From positions 62,001 through 126,000 of the forward strand of contig NZ_JBGORW010000006.1 in the NCBI RefSeq assembly GCF_041538065.1: DNA of 64,000 nucleotides, read 5' to 3'. Below, piece after piece: positions 17,610 to 25,602 of the stretch (position 1 is its first letter; every line of letters starts with the position of its first letter). The DNA is from Leptotrichia hongkongensis. Lineage in GTDB: Bacteria > Fusobacteriota > Fusobacteriia > Fusobacteriales > Leptotrichiaceae. A program made the translations under genes and the position numbers. The notes under the pieces were generated by a model that saw only the letters and a program-made list of their open reading frames with translations, was not told where the DNA came from and searched no databases.

Positions 17610-18813
17610 TTAAAGCTCCTTTCCAGAACAGCTGTTCTCTTTTTATGTTAAATGTTTTTATGAATAATTTTAAAAATATTTTTGAAACAAATACTCCTGT
17701 AATTACAGTAGCAACTACACCAAGTGCCAATGTCACTGCGAATCCTTTAATTGGCCCAGTTCCTAGGAAAAACAGCACAGCCGCCACAAGCATTGTAGTC
17801 AGATTTCCATCAATTATGGCAGGAAAGGCATTTTCATAACCTCTTTCAACTGCATCATGAAGCGATTCTCCAAGCCGTAATTCTTCCTTTATTCTCTCAT
17901 AAGTAATTACATTTGAATCAACTGCCATTCCTAATGTTAATATAAATCCTGCAATTCCAGGAAGTGTCAACGCTGCACCGATTCCGCTAAGTAATCCTAA
18001 AACTAGGACTCCATTTATTAAAAGTGCTATATCTGCAACAATTCCAGGTATTTTATAAATAGCAATCATAAATACTGAAATTACACCTAGAGCAATTAAC
18101 CCAGCTATTCCAGTCTGTCTTATTGAATCTACTCCAAGTGTTGCTCCAACTGTTCTATTTTCAACAATTTTAATTTCCACAGGCAATGCCCCTGATTTTA
18201 ACAGATTTGCAAGATTATTTGCTTCTTCGATTGAAAATCTTCCAGTTATAATTCCGCTTCCTCCGTTAATTTCACTGTTAATTGTAGGTGCTGACTGTTC
18301 CTTGTTATCAAGCATTATTGCCAGCTGTTTTCCTATATTCTCCCTTGTAATCTTAGCAAAAGTGTTTGCTCCTTGTGAATTTAATTCAAAACTTACAGAA
18401 GGCATCCCAACCTGATCTCTAGAAACTCCTGCTGTCTTTAATGCAGAACCTTCCAATAAAACAGGCCCGTAAGAACCGTCCTTATTTTTTATTCTAAACT
18501 CAAGTTTCGCTGTCGTACCAATCAATTCAATAGCCTTTTGAGGATCTTTTATCCCCGCAAGCTCCACTATCAATTTATCATTTCCACTAAGCTGAATAAC
18601 AGGCTCAGCAACTCCAATACTATTTACCCTTCTTTCAATAATATTTTTAACTTTGCTCATTGTATCAGGCTCAATTTTCCCCTGTGCCTGTAATACAACT
18701 GATGTTCCACCACGTAAATCAAGTCCCAGTTTTACTTTATTAAAGTACAAAATAAGAGCTGGAACAAAAATTACCAAAAATAACCAAACATAATGTGATT
18801 TTTTATTCTGCAT
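17599..18813 (-). CDS. secD: protein translocase subunit SecD
   Basis: This 404-residue SecD has the N-terminal LGLDLRGGTSVVLQA motif, a periplasmic P1 domain shorter than in Escherichia coli, and the C-terminal RND half with LGMAVDSNVITYERIKEEL, GYENAFPAIIDGNLTTML and GPIKGFAVTLALGV. The compact length is normal outside Proteobacteria. GAAAGGAT precedes the start. It heads secD-secF; no yajC is seen upstream. Confidence 0.96.
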   Translation of the reverse strand: MQNKKSHYVWLFLVIFVPALILYFNKVKLGLDLRGGTSVVLQAQGKIEPDTMSKVKNIIERRVNSIGVAEPVIQLSGNDKLIVELAGIKDPQKAIELIGTTAKLEFRIKNKDGSYGPVLLEGSALKTAGVSRDQVGMPSVSFELNSQGANTFAKITRENIGKQLAIMLDNKEQSAPTINSEINGGSGIITGRFSIEEANNLANLLKSGALPVEIKIVENRTVGATLGVDSIRQTGIAGLIALGVISVFMIAIYKIPGIVADIALLINGVLVLGLLSGIGAALTLPGIAGFILTLGMAVDSNVITYERIKEELRLGESLHDAVERGYENAFPAIIDGNLTTMLVAAVLFFLGTGPIKGFAVTLALGVVATVITGVFVSKIFLKLFIKTFNIKREQLFWKGALNED

Positions 18814-18914
18814 TTTTTTATCCTTTCTTTTTTTATTTAAATATCTATTCTTATAAATATGTTTAATATATTTTTATTACTTTTTAAGTTTTATTTATTT
18901 TTAAGTTTATTTAA

Positions 18915-19130
18915 GCAAGGACATCAAACGCCATGTCCTTGCATCCCGGCTTTACGTAAAACTTTCTTATAAAAGAAAAATAGAACTCGCTTTTCAATTT
19001 CAATTATTTTTAATATAAATAATTAAATATATTTCAAAATTTATTCCAAAAGCTCAAACAGCTATTTTTCTTTTAACGAAATTTTGCTTATTTTAAAATA
19101 TATCAATGCTTATAATAAAATTTAATTGTT
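18915..19130 (-). repeat. REP-like hairpin element, copy a
   Basis: A perfect 10-bp stem (18915-18924 with 18933-18942) encloses an 8-base loop that reads GGCGTTTG on the minus strand, preceded on that strand by GCCGGGAT. The next 190 bases share boxes with the elements at 37.6-38.0 kb (AACTCGCTTTT, then AAAGCTCAAACA). It fills most of the 348-base gap between ruvX and secD. Confidence 0.7.
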
Positions 19131-19161
19131 ATTCTAATTAAAAATTTTACATTTAGAGTTT

Positions 19162-19578
19162 TTAAGTCAATGTATCAAGATATTTCTGCAAAATTATTGA
19201 TGCTGCAACCATATCTACTACTTTTCTACGTTCTTTTCCATTCTTTTTGGAATAGTTTTTTAGATAATGCTCAGCTTCTGTTGTTGTGTAACGCTCATCT
19301 ACAAAGATAATCTGAATATTTGGAATATTCTTTTTCAACTCTTCCACAAATTCCTCTACTTTTTCCACCTGACGTTTTTTCGTGCCATCAAGGCTCTTCG
19401 GCATTCCCACAACAACTTTTTTTGTGCCTTCATCATCTAGTATTTCCTTTATTCTTTCAATAGGATTTGTCTTTGTTCTGTCAATTACTTCGAGAGCAGT
19501 TGCAAGAATTCCCAAAGGATCGCATTTTGCAACTCCAATTCTGACATCTCCTACATCTAATCCAATAAATTTTTTCAT
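19162..19578 (-). CDS. ruvX: RuvX/YqgF family Holliday junction resolvase-like nuclease
   Basis: This 138-residue RNase H-fold protein begins MKKFIGLDVGDVRIGVAKCDP, with the first catalytic Asp at residue 8. Later acidic residues lie in FVDERYTTTEAE and VVDMVAASIILQ. Family members act in pre-16S rRNA processing and possibly recombination; both roles come from the family. It is 97 bases downstream of alaS on the same strand, an order common in Firmicutes and Fusobacteria. Confidence 0.93.
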   Translation of the reverse strand: MKKFIGLDVGDVRIGVAKCDPLGILATALEVIDRTKTNPIERIKEILDDEGTKKVVVGMPKSLDGTKKRQVEKVEEFVEELKKNIPNIQIIFVDERYTTTEAEHYLKNYSKKNGKERRKVVDMVAASIILQKYLDTLT

Positions 19579-19675
19579 TTTTTATTTCTCACTTCTTAAA
19601 CAATTTACTATTTTATAGACTTAATAATATCTGCTTTAGTAAAAATCTAAATCTGCATATCTAAAAGTAAATTTA

Positions 19676-22291
19676 TTATAATTTTTCAGTTACAAATTCA
19701 AATGCTTTTTCAACAGCTTCTTTTACAGCACTTCCATCTTTTCCACCAGCCTGTGCAAAATCAGGACGTCCTCCACCGTTTCCGCCAGCGACTTGTGCTG
19801 CAACTTTTACTATTTCTCCAGCCTTCACTTTTGAAACCAGGTCTTTTGTAACTCCAACTACAAAAATTGCCTTTCCATTGTTATTTGTTCCCAAAATGAT
19901 GATTCCAGACTGCATTTTTTCTTTTCCTCTGTCTACAATCTCTTTCAGTTCATCAACATTTTTATCTTCAAATGAAGATTTTAACACTTTCACACCATTT
20001 ACTGCTTCAACATTTTCAAGCATTTCATTAATTTCATATTTTACAAGTTTTGTTTGCATTTCTTCATGCACTTTTACTGCAGCTTTCATATCTCCAATAT
20101 ATTTTTCGATAATATCTACGACATTTTTTTCATCTGTTCTAAAAATATCAGATATTTCTTTTATTTTTTCTTCAAGCCTATTTACATAATTTAAGCTCTT
20201 ATGTCCAGTTGTAGCTGTAATTCTACGTGTTCCTGAAGCAATTCCGCTTTCAGACTCAATATTGAATAATCCTATTTCTCCTGTTGATTTAACGTGCGTT
20301 CCTCCACAAAGCTCGATAGAATATCCGTCAATTTCAACAACACGGACTATATCTCCATATTTATCCGAGAAAAGTGCCATCGCCCCTCTTGCTTTTGCAT
20401 CTTCAATATTTTCATAATTTATTTTTACCTGTAAATTTGATAAAATAATGTCATTTACACCTTTTTCAATTTTTTCAATCATTTCTGGACTGATTGCTTC
20501 GTAATGTGAAAAGTCAAATCTTAATTTTTCATCATCCACAAGCGATCCAGACTGCTCTACATGTGTTCCTAAATTTTCTCTTAAAACTTTGTGTAAAATA
20601 TGTGTAGCTGTATGATTTCTCTGAATATCTTTTCTACGGTTTACATCAATTTGCATTTTCACTTCTACGCCTACCGCTGGAGCAATTCCCCTTGTAATTT
20701 CAACCTGATGAATAAAGACATCGTGTTTTTTAACCACGTTTACAACTTTTCCTTCAAATTCTCCAGAAGTGATAATTCCTGTATCAGCAACTTGCCCTCC
20801 AGATTCAGCATAAAACGGAGTTTTATCAAAAATCATCTCATATCCTGAAATTCCTTCACTTTTGGCAATATGTAAAAGCGTGCTTTTTTCCTCAAAATTT
20901 TGTGAATATCCAGTAAATTCAGTTTTTCCGTGCTTTTCAAAAAACTCATCTATAAATTCATCTTTTATCATATCAGAAATTGTTGTTCTGCTATCCTTTG
21001 AACGTTGCACCTGTTCTGCCAGTTTTTTCTCAAATTCTTCTTCTGATGCTTCAAATCCTTGATTTTCCAAAATTAATTTTGTAAGTTCAAATGGGAATCC
21101 AAAAGTATCATACAATTTGAAAGTCAGTTCAGCCGGTAATTCTTTCTGATTTTCCGCTTTTAATTTCTGAATTTCTTCTTCAAGCATTTCAGTTCCATTT
21201 TTCAAAGTTGTTGCAAATCTTTCTTCTTCCAGTCTTATAACCTTTTCAATATATTCCTGCTTTTCAGCTAATTCTGGGTATGCTTCATTCATTGTCTCAA
21301 GAACGTAAGGAACTAATTTATAAAGAAATATATCTTCTTTTTCAAAAATCTTCTGTTTTGCAGAACTTCCAGCTCCAAAAGCACGTCTTATAATTTTTCT
21401 TAAAATATATCCACGCCCTTCATTTGACGGCAACACTCCATCTCCAATCAAAAATACAGAGGCTCTAACGTGATCAGCAATAATTTTTATTGCTTCCTCA
21501 TTTTCATTTCCTTGAATTTCAAGTACAGATTTTATACCTTTTATAATATTTGTAAACAAATCAGTATCAAAGTTGTTATCCTTGTTTTGTACAACTGAAG
21601 CAATTCTCTCAAGTCCTGCCCCTGTATCAATATTTTTTTCTGGAAGTGGCACAAGTGAACCGTCTTCAAGCCTGTTCCATTCAGTAAATACCAAATTCCA
21701 GATTTCTAAAAATCTATCTCCGTCATCTCCTGGCTTTCTGTCAGCTTCTTCGTTATTTTTTCCCATATTCTGAGTATCGTAATAAATCTCACTGCAAGGT
21801 CCGCAAGATCCTACAGGTCCTGCTGCCCACCAGTTATCTTCTTCTCCAAGCCTAACAATTCTTTCTGCTGGCACTCCAATTTCCTTGTTCCAAATTTCAT
21901 AAGCCTCGTCATCTGTTTTATACACAGACACCCAAAGTCTGTCCTCTTCCAGTTTCAATACTTTCGTTATATACTCCCAAGACCACTCAATAGCTTCCTT
22001 TTTAAAATAATCTCCAAATGAGAAATTACCTAACATTTCAAAAAACGTATGATGTCTAGGCGTTCTTCCTACATTTTCCAAGTCATTAGTCCTGATACAT
22101 TTTTGATAAGTAGTGATTCTTTTAAATGGTGCCTCCTTTTCTCCTAAAAAGAACGGCTTAAACGGTACCATTCCTGCTACAGTCAGCAATAAGCTCTTAT
22201 CATCCGGTATAAGCGATGCACTTTCAAAATGCTTATGCTCTTTTGATTTAAAAAAATCTACAAAACTTTTTCTTATTTCATTTCCTGTCAT
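19676..22291 (-). CDS. alaS: alanyl-tRNA synthetase
   Basis: This full-length 871-residue class II synthetase has motif regions RTNDLENVGRTPRHHTFFEMLGNFSFGDYF and GAGLERIASVVQ, the editing-domain zinc motif NHTATHILHKVLR with CGGTHVKSTGEIG, and the C-terminal GGNGGGRPDFAQAGG of the C-Ala domain. It charges tRNA-Ala. The start at 22291 matches the family N-terminus, but the nearest good ribosome-binding site lies 30 bases away behind a hairpin (see the separate entry). It is in the lptB-alaS-ruvX order. Confidence 0.97.
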   Translation of the reverse strand: MTGNEIRKSFVDFFKSKEHKHFESASLIPDDKSLLLTVAGMVPFKPFFLGEKEAPFKRITTYQKCIRTNDLENVGRTPRHHTFFEMLGNFSFGDYFKKEAIEWSWEYITKVLKLEEDRLWVSVYKTDDEAYEIWNKEIGVPAERIVRLGEEDNWWAAGPVGSCGPCSEIYYDTQNMGKNNEEADRKPGDDGDRFLEIWNLVFTEWNRLEDGSLVPLPEKNIDTGAGLERIASVVQNKDNNFDTDLFTNIIKGIKSVLEIQGNENEEAIKIIADHVRASVFLIGDGVLPSNEGRGYILRKIIRRAFGAGSSAKQKIFEKEDIFLYKLVPYVLETMNEAYPELAEKQEYIEKVIRLEEERFATTLKNGTEMLEEEIQKLKAENQKELPAELTFKLYDTFGFPFELTKLILENQGFEASEEEFEKKLAEQVQRSKDSRTTISDMIKDEFIDEFFEKHGKTEFTGYSQNFEEKSTLLHIAKSEGISGYEMIFDKTPFYAESGGQVADTGIITSGEFEGKVVNVVKKHDVFIHQVEITRGIAPAVGVEVKMQIDVNRRKDIQRNHTATHILHKVLRENLGTHVEQSGSLVDDEKLRFDFSHYEAISPEMIEKIEKGVNDIILSNLQVKINYENIEDAKARGAMALFSDKYGDIVRVVEIDGYSIELCGGTHVKSTGEIGLFNIESESGIASGTRRITATTGHKSLNYVNRLEEKIKEISDIFRTDEKNVVDIIEKYIGDMKAAVKVHEEMQTKLVKYEINEMLENVEAVNGVKVLKSSFEDKNVDELKEIVDRGKEKMQSGIIILGTNNNGKAIFVVGVTKDLVSKVKAGEIVKVAAQVAGGNGGGRPDFAQAGGKDGSAVKEAVEKAFEFVTEKL

Positions 22292-22300
22292 TATTTGTTT

Positions 22301-22327
22301 GAGATTGTTGAAACAATCCCACTCCTT
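22301..22327 (-). promoter_or_regulatory. hairpin between ribosome-binding site and start of alaS
   Basis: On the minus strand AAGGAG (22327-22322) is followed by a hairpin, GGGATTGTT with AACAATCTC (22320-22301, one G-U pair). It shortens the effective distance to the ATG at 22291 from 30 to about 10 bases. No other ribosome-binding site lies closer. Folding may be required for initiation, or it may be a control point. Confidence 0.55.
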
Positions 22328-22376
22328 TCCTATTGTATCTTTATTTTATTATTGTAAAATTATTATTTTTAATTTT

Positions 22377-23111
22377 CTAATCTAACTTGAAGTTATCCCC
22401 TAGATATACTCTTCTCGCTGTTTCGTCATTTGCAATCTGCTGTCCTGTTCCTGCAATCAGAATTGTACCTTCTGCCATTATGTAGGCTCTTTCTGTAATT
22501 CTCAATGTTTCACGCACGTTATGATCGGTAATCAGTATTCCAAGCCCACGTTCCTTTAACTGCATTATTATATTCTGAATATCTTCAACCGCAATCGGAT
22601 CTACTCCCGCAAAAGGCTCATCAAGCAGTATAAAGTCTGGATTTGTAGAAATAGTTCTAGCAATCTCCACACGTCTACGTTCCCCTCCAGAAAGTGCATA
22701 TCCCAAACTTTTTGCTACATGAGACAATTTAAATTCTTCAATAAGATTTTCCATTGTAGCAATTCTTTCTTTTTTATTCACTCCTCGCATTTCAAGAACC
22801 GATACAATATTTTCCTCTACAGTCAAGTTTCTAAAGACAGATGCCTCCTGTGGCAAATAACCAAGCCCAAGCCTAGCTCTCTTATACATCGGTAAATTTG
22901 TAATTTCTTCCCCATTATACATGACTCTGCCATGATTAGGCCTTACAATCCCCGTAATCATATAAAAAGTAGTCGTTTTTCCTGCTCCATTAGGCCCAAG
23001 AAGTCCTACAACTTCCCCCTTTTCCATCGACAGGCTCACACTTTTTACAACTTCCCTGTTTTTATATATTTTTTTCAAGCTATCGGCTTCTATACTAATT
23101 TTTCTAGCCAT
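22377..23111 (-). CDS. lptB: LPS export ABC transporter ATP-binding protein LptB
   Basis: This 244-residue ABC ATPase has Walker A GPNGAGKTT, Q-loop YLPQEASVF, signature ALSGGERRRVEIAR, Walker B FILLDEPFAGVDPIA and H-loop ITDHNVRETL, and ends with the LptB-typical RRVYLGDNFKLD. It powers LptFG. I chose the ATG at 23111, 15 codons after the first in-frame ATG, because AGGAG lies 6 bases before it and the family starts there. It lies 85 bases upstream of alaS and away from lptFG. Confidence 0.95.
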   Translation of the reverse strand: MARKISIEADSLKKIYKNREVVKSVSLSMEKGEVVGLLGPNGAGKTTTFYMITGIVRPNHGRVMYNGEEITNLPMYKRARLGLGYLPQEASVFRNLTVEENIVSVLEMRGVNKKERIATMENLIEEFKLSHVAKSLGYALSGGERRRVEIARTISTNPDFILLDEPFAGVDPIAVEDIQNIIMQLKERGLGILITDHNVRETLRITERAYIMAEGTILIAGTGQQIANDETARRVYLGDNFKLD

Positions 23112-23348
23112 ATCTTCTCCTATTTTATATTTTAATAAATATCTATTTATATATTCCAATAACTTTAAATTATTAAAATTATTATTACTTCGCTATATTA
23201 TAAATCATTTTTGCTTTTTTTTCTACTTTTTTTTAAAATTGATAGTATAAAAATTTAGTATATCTTATTAAATTAATAATTATTTTTATTAATTTCGCTT
23301 ATATTATATTTTCTTTTTTTCAGAATTCAACTAATCTAACCAGTATAA

Positions 23349-23458
23349 TACTAAACTCCATTTAAATAACGAAATTATTACAAACTTTTTTAATAAAGGA
23401 TATAAACCTAATAATTTCAAATAATTAAAATATAATTTTCTTCAAATAAAGCCTAGTA
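23349..23458 (-). repeat. about 110-bp MITE, copy D (inverted)
   Basis: The element runs from TACTAAAC (23349) to CTAGTA (23458). Its reverse complement matches 58498-58609 closely and 7030-7145 more loosely, with terminal inverted repeats of about 20 bases. It occupies the middle of the 493-base gap 23112-23604; the flanks are plain AT-rich DNA. Confidence 0.65.
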
Positions 23459-23564
23459 TAAATAATTATAATATTTAATCTGAACTTTAAAACTATTTTT
23501 ATATTCAATTATCTTATTGGATTTATAAAATTTTTTTAAATATTGGATTTAACATTAAGAATTA

Positions 23565-23573
23565 TGATATAAT
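23565..23573 (+). promoter_or_regulatory. extended -10 promoter
   Basis: TGATATAAT is a perfect extended -10 box 32 bases upstream of the 127-residue gene; no good -35 hexamer is present. Confidence 0.6.
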
Positions 23574-23604
23574 AAAAAATATAATTATCAAAGGAGGAAT
23601 AAAT

Positions 23605-23988
23605 ATGATTTTTTTAGATAAAGCTATCTTATACTTAACGCAAAATATTGAAAAACCACGTGAAATAATTGAAGAAGAATTGGAATTTGTAATAAAGCAA
23701 AGTATTTTGAACTATTTAGTGAATGAAAAAGGGATAGATATTAGTGAATTTTCTGATTTGAATGTGACACTTGTTATAGATTTTGAAGATGATTTGACTA
23801 ACAATCGGAAAAAAATGATTGTGGAAGAATATATGTTTGAAGTAAATCATAAAAATAGTCCGCTAGTTCGTACTTTTAGACTTGGAACTGACAATGAGCA
23901 TTATGTCCGAAGTGATTTAAAGGAACTGGAAAATGAAATTGATATGTTTGAAAACGGAATTGGAGTTTCAAAAAATAAAGGGGAATAA
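23605..23988 (+). CDS. small acidic cytoplasmic protein of unknown function
   Basis: The 127-residue product has no signal peptide or membrane helix and no domain I recognise. The first half is helical (LDKAILYLTQNIEKPREIIEE), followed by a beta segment (LNVTLVIDFEDD) and an acidic helix near the end. AAGGAGG lies 7 bases before the start, and an extended -10 promoter and a terminator surround the gene, so it is a genuine, well-expressed single-gene unit. The terminator hairpin includes the last codons. Confidence 0.72.
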   Translation: MIFLDKAILYLTQNIEKPREIIEEELEFVIKQSILNYLVNEKGIDISEFSDLNVTLVIDFEDDLTNNRKKMIVEEYMFEVNHKNSPLVRTFRLGTDNEHYVRSDLKELENEIDMFENGIGVSKNKGE

Positions 23989-24000
23989 TCCCCCTTTTTT
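23977..24000. terminator. bidirectional terminator between convergent genes
   Basis: The stem AAAGGGG (23977-23983) with CCCCTTT (23991-23997) is flanked by T-rich runs on both strands. It overlaps the last codons of the rightward gene and abuts the stop of the leftward radical SAM gene at 24000. Confidence 0.75.
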
Positions 24001-24704
24001 TATTGTACATATACTCCAAAATCTTTATTGTCCACTAGAATTTCAATATTCTTCTTTTTGTTTAACTCTGGATAAATTTCTGTCAAGAACCATTTTACAA
24101 GTTCTTCATCCCGCTCCACTTTTGTATCATTATTTACAAATACACTTAAGGCTATTTCATCAAAATACTCTTGCGCAAGTTCTATATCTCGTAAAATCAT
24201 TTCTTTTGTCTGCCCTTTTATACAAATCATAAAAAGTCCCATTTTATATTCTTTTTTTATTTTTTCCAAAACTTTATCATTTGTAATAAAATTTTTGGTA
24301 AGCACTTTTGTTCTAAATTCATTATCAAAAGTTTCCATTCCAATAGCAAAGCGCACTTCCTGCTCACTAAAATATTCCCTAATTTCATTAAGCCTGTTTA
24401 TGTACCCAAAATACGCTTCAAAATACAATATTTTTATATTTTTCTCACTGCAAACTTCCTTAATTTTAGAAAGTGTAAAATCGTTCAGTTCAAAAACAGA
24501 GCCAGAATTTATAACTTGTAAAACTCCTTCTTCACCAGTAATCTGATTAATCGCCTCCAAATTTACTCTGTTCATTTCCTCTTCATTATCTGTATTGTCC
24601 AAAATATAATTACAAAATGCACATTTTCCATATGCACAGCTGAATCCTTTTAAAAGCACTATTTCTCTAGGATTTTTTTCTTTTATTACACTATATCTTA
24701 TCAT
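24000..24704 (-). CDS. radical SAM protein, possible queuine-salvage lyase
   Basis: This 234-residue protein has a radical SAM-type cysteine cluster near the N-terminus (Cys23, Cys28, Cys31, spacing CX4CX2C, not the classical CX3CX2C), in KGFSCAYGKCAFCNY. An Elp3-like pattern follows (INSGSVFELND, IGMETFDNEFRTKVLTKN). Its start overlaps the stop of the upstream transporter by one base (TAATG), so they are coupled. Because the transporter is of the YhhQ/VUT queuosine-precursor type, a role in queuine salvage, like the radical SAM lyase QueL described in Clostridioides, is an inference from context; substrate and exact family are unproven. Confidence 0.65.
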   Translation of the reverse strand: MIRYSVIKEKNPREIVLLKGFSCAYGKCAFCNYILDNTDNEEEMNRVNLEAINQITGEEGVLQVINSGSVFELNDFTLSKIKEVCSEKNIKILYFEAYFGYINRLNEIREYFSEQEVRFAIGMETFDNEFRTKVLTKNFITNDKVLEKIKKEYKMGLFMICIKGQTKEMILRDIELAQEYFDEIALSVFVNNDTKVERDEELVKWFLTEIYPELNKKKNIEILVDNKDFGVYVQ

Positions 24705-25453
24705 TATATTCGCTCGTCTAACTCCTTAATTTTTCCTTGTTTTTTCCACAATGCCGCTAAATATACAAACGGCGTATCCATCACAGAGATAAATAATTCA
24801 AGAAAATATGTTGAAAACGCAATGACAAATAAAGTTTGAATATTATATACACCTGCAAATGCAAGAAATGTAAATAATGAATTATCTATCACTTGTCCAA
24901 CTACTGTACTTAAATTATTTCTTATCCATATATCTTTATAACTCGGACGCCAATTTCTAATTACCTGATAAGCCCACACATCAAATAACTGCGATATTAT
25001 AAATGCTGTCATACTCGCTAATGTTACCCTTATAACTGACAGTTCATTAATTGCAAGTCCAAATATCGGTTTTAAATGCTGCTGAAATTCATCTGCTGGA
25101 GCAGGCTTTATTGCTAAGGCCCAGTTCATCACGATAGTAGTAAATACCATTGTAATAAATCCAATTGTAACTAATTTTTTTGCATATTTCTTTCCTTCTA
25201 CCTCAGATAAAATATCCGAGACTAAAAATACACCACCAAACGCAATATTTCCCATTGTAGTATCAATACCAAATAATGTCATCATTTTTAATACCTGTAT
25301 ATTTGCCAAAACTACTGATAGCGGTACAAAAATAAGTACACCAACTTTTCCCCAAAATCTATAAGCTAATAAAACAGCTGTATAATTGAATATTAAATAC
25401 CCCAGCCATAGCAGTTCATTTACTCCAAATTGAAAATGTTTTAAAAATTCCAA
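24704..25453 (-). CDS. YhhQ/VUT family queuosine precursor transporter
   Basis: This 249-residue membrane protein has about six to seven helices. The signature of the family is visible in VSDILSEVEGKKYAKK and in QLFDVWAYQVIRNW plus NNLSTVVGQVIDNSLFTFLAF. YhhQ-type proteins import preQ0, preQ1 or queuine for tRNA modification. GGAGG lies 8 bases before the start. It is the first gene of a two-gene unit with the radical SAM protein. The family is well supported; the precise ligand is not. Confidence 0.88.
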   Translation of the reverse strand: MEFLKHFQFGVNELLWLGYLIFNYTAVLLAYRFWGKVGVLIFVPLSVVLANIQVLKMMTLFGIDTTMGNIAFGGVFLVSDILSEVEGKKYAKKLVTIGFITMVFTTIVMNWALAIKPAPADEFQQHLKPIFGLAINELSVIRVTLASMTAFIISQLFDVWAYQVIRNWRPSYKDIWIRNNLSTVVGQVIDNSLFTFLAFAGVYNIQTLFVIAFSTYFLELFISVMDTPFVYLAALWKKQGKIKELDERI

Positions 25454-25514
25454 AATTTTCCTCCTTATAATTTTTTTTATTTAATTAAAATTTTCCCTAT
25501 TTTTTTAGACAAAT

Positions 25515-25551
25515 AAAAAACACACACTATCCTTTTGAATAATATGTGTTT
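25515..25551 (-). terminator. terminator of the L,D-transpeptidase-like operon
   Basis: On the minus strand AAACACA (25551-25545) pairs with TGTGTTT (25524-25518), and the T run continues to 25515. It lies about 50 bases after the stop at 25603. A second hairpin (CCTTTTG 25531-25537 with CAAAAGG 25553-25559) interlocks with it and is followed on the plus strand by eight T residues. Confidence 0.65.
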
Positions 25552-25602
25552 CCAAAAGGTTTTTTTTAGAGATGGATTTTCCCAAACATCTGAATTAATT
25601 TA

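Noticed and set aside
22292..22376. T-box riboswitch for alaS
   Set aside because: The gap is only 85 bases and has no T-box sequence or long stem I.
25515..25567. preQ1 riboswitch before the queuosine transporter
   Set aside because: The interlocking stems do not match the preQ1-I or preQ1-II consensus as I know them, and termination of the upstream operon explains the T run.
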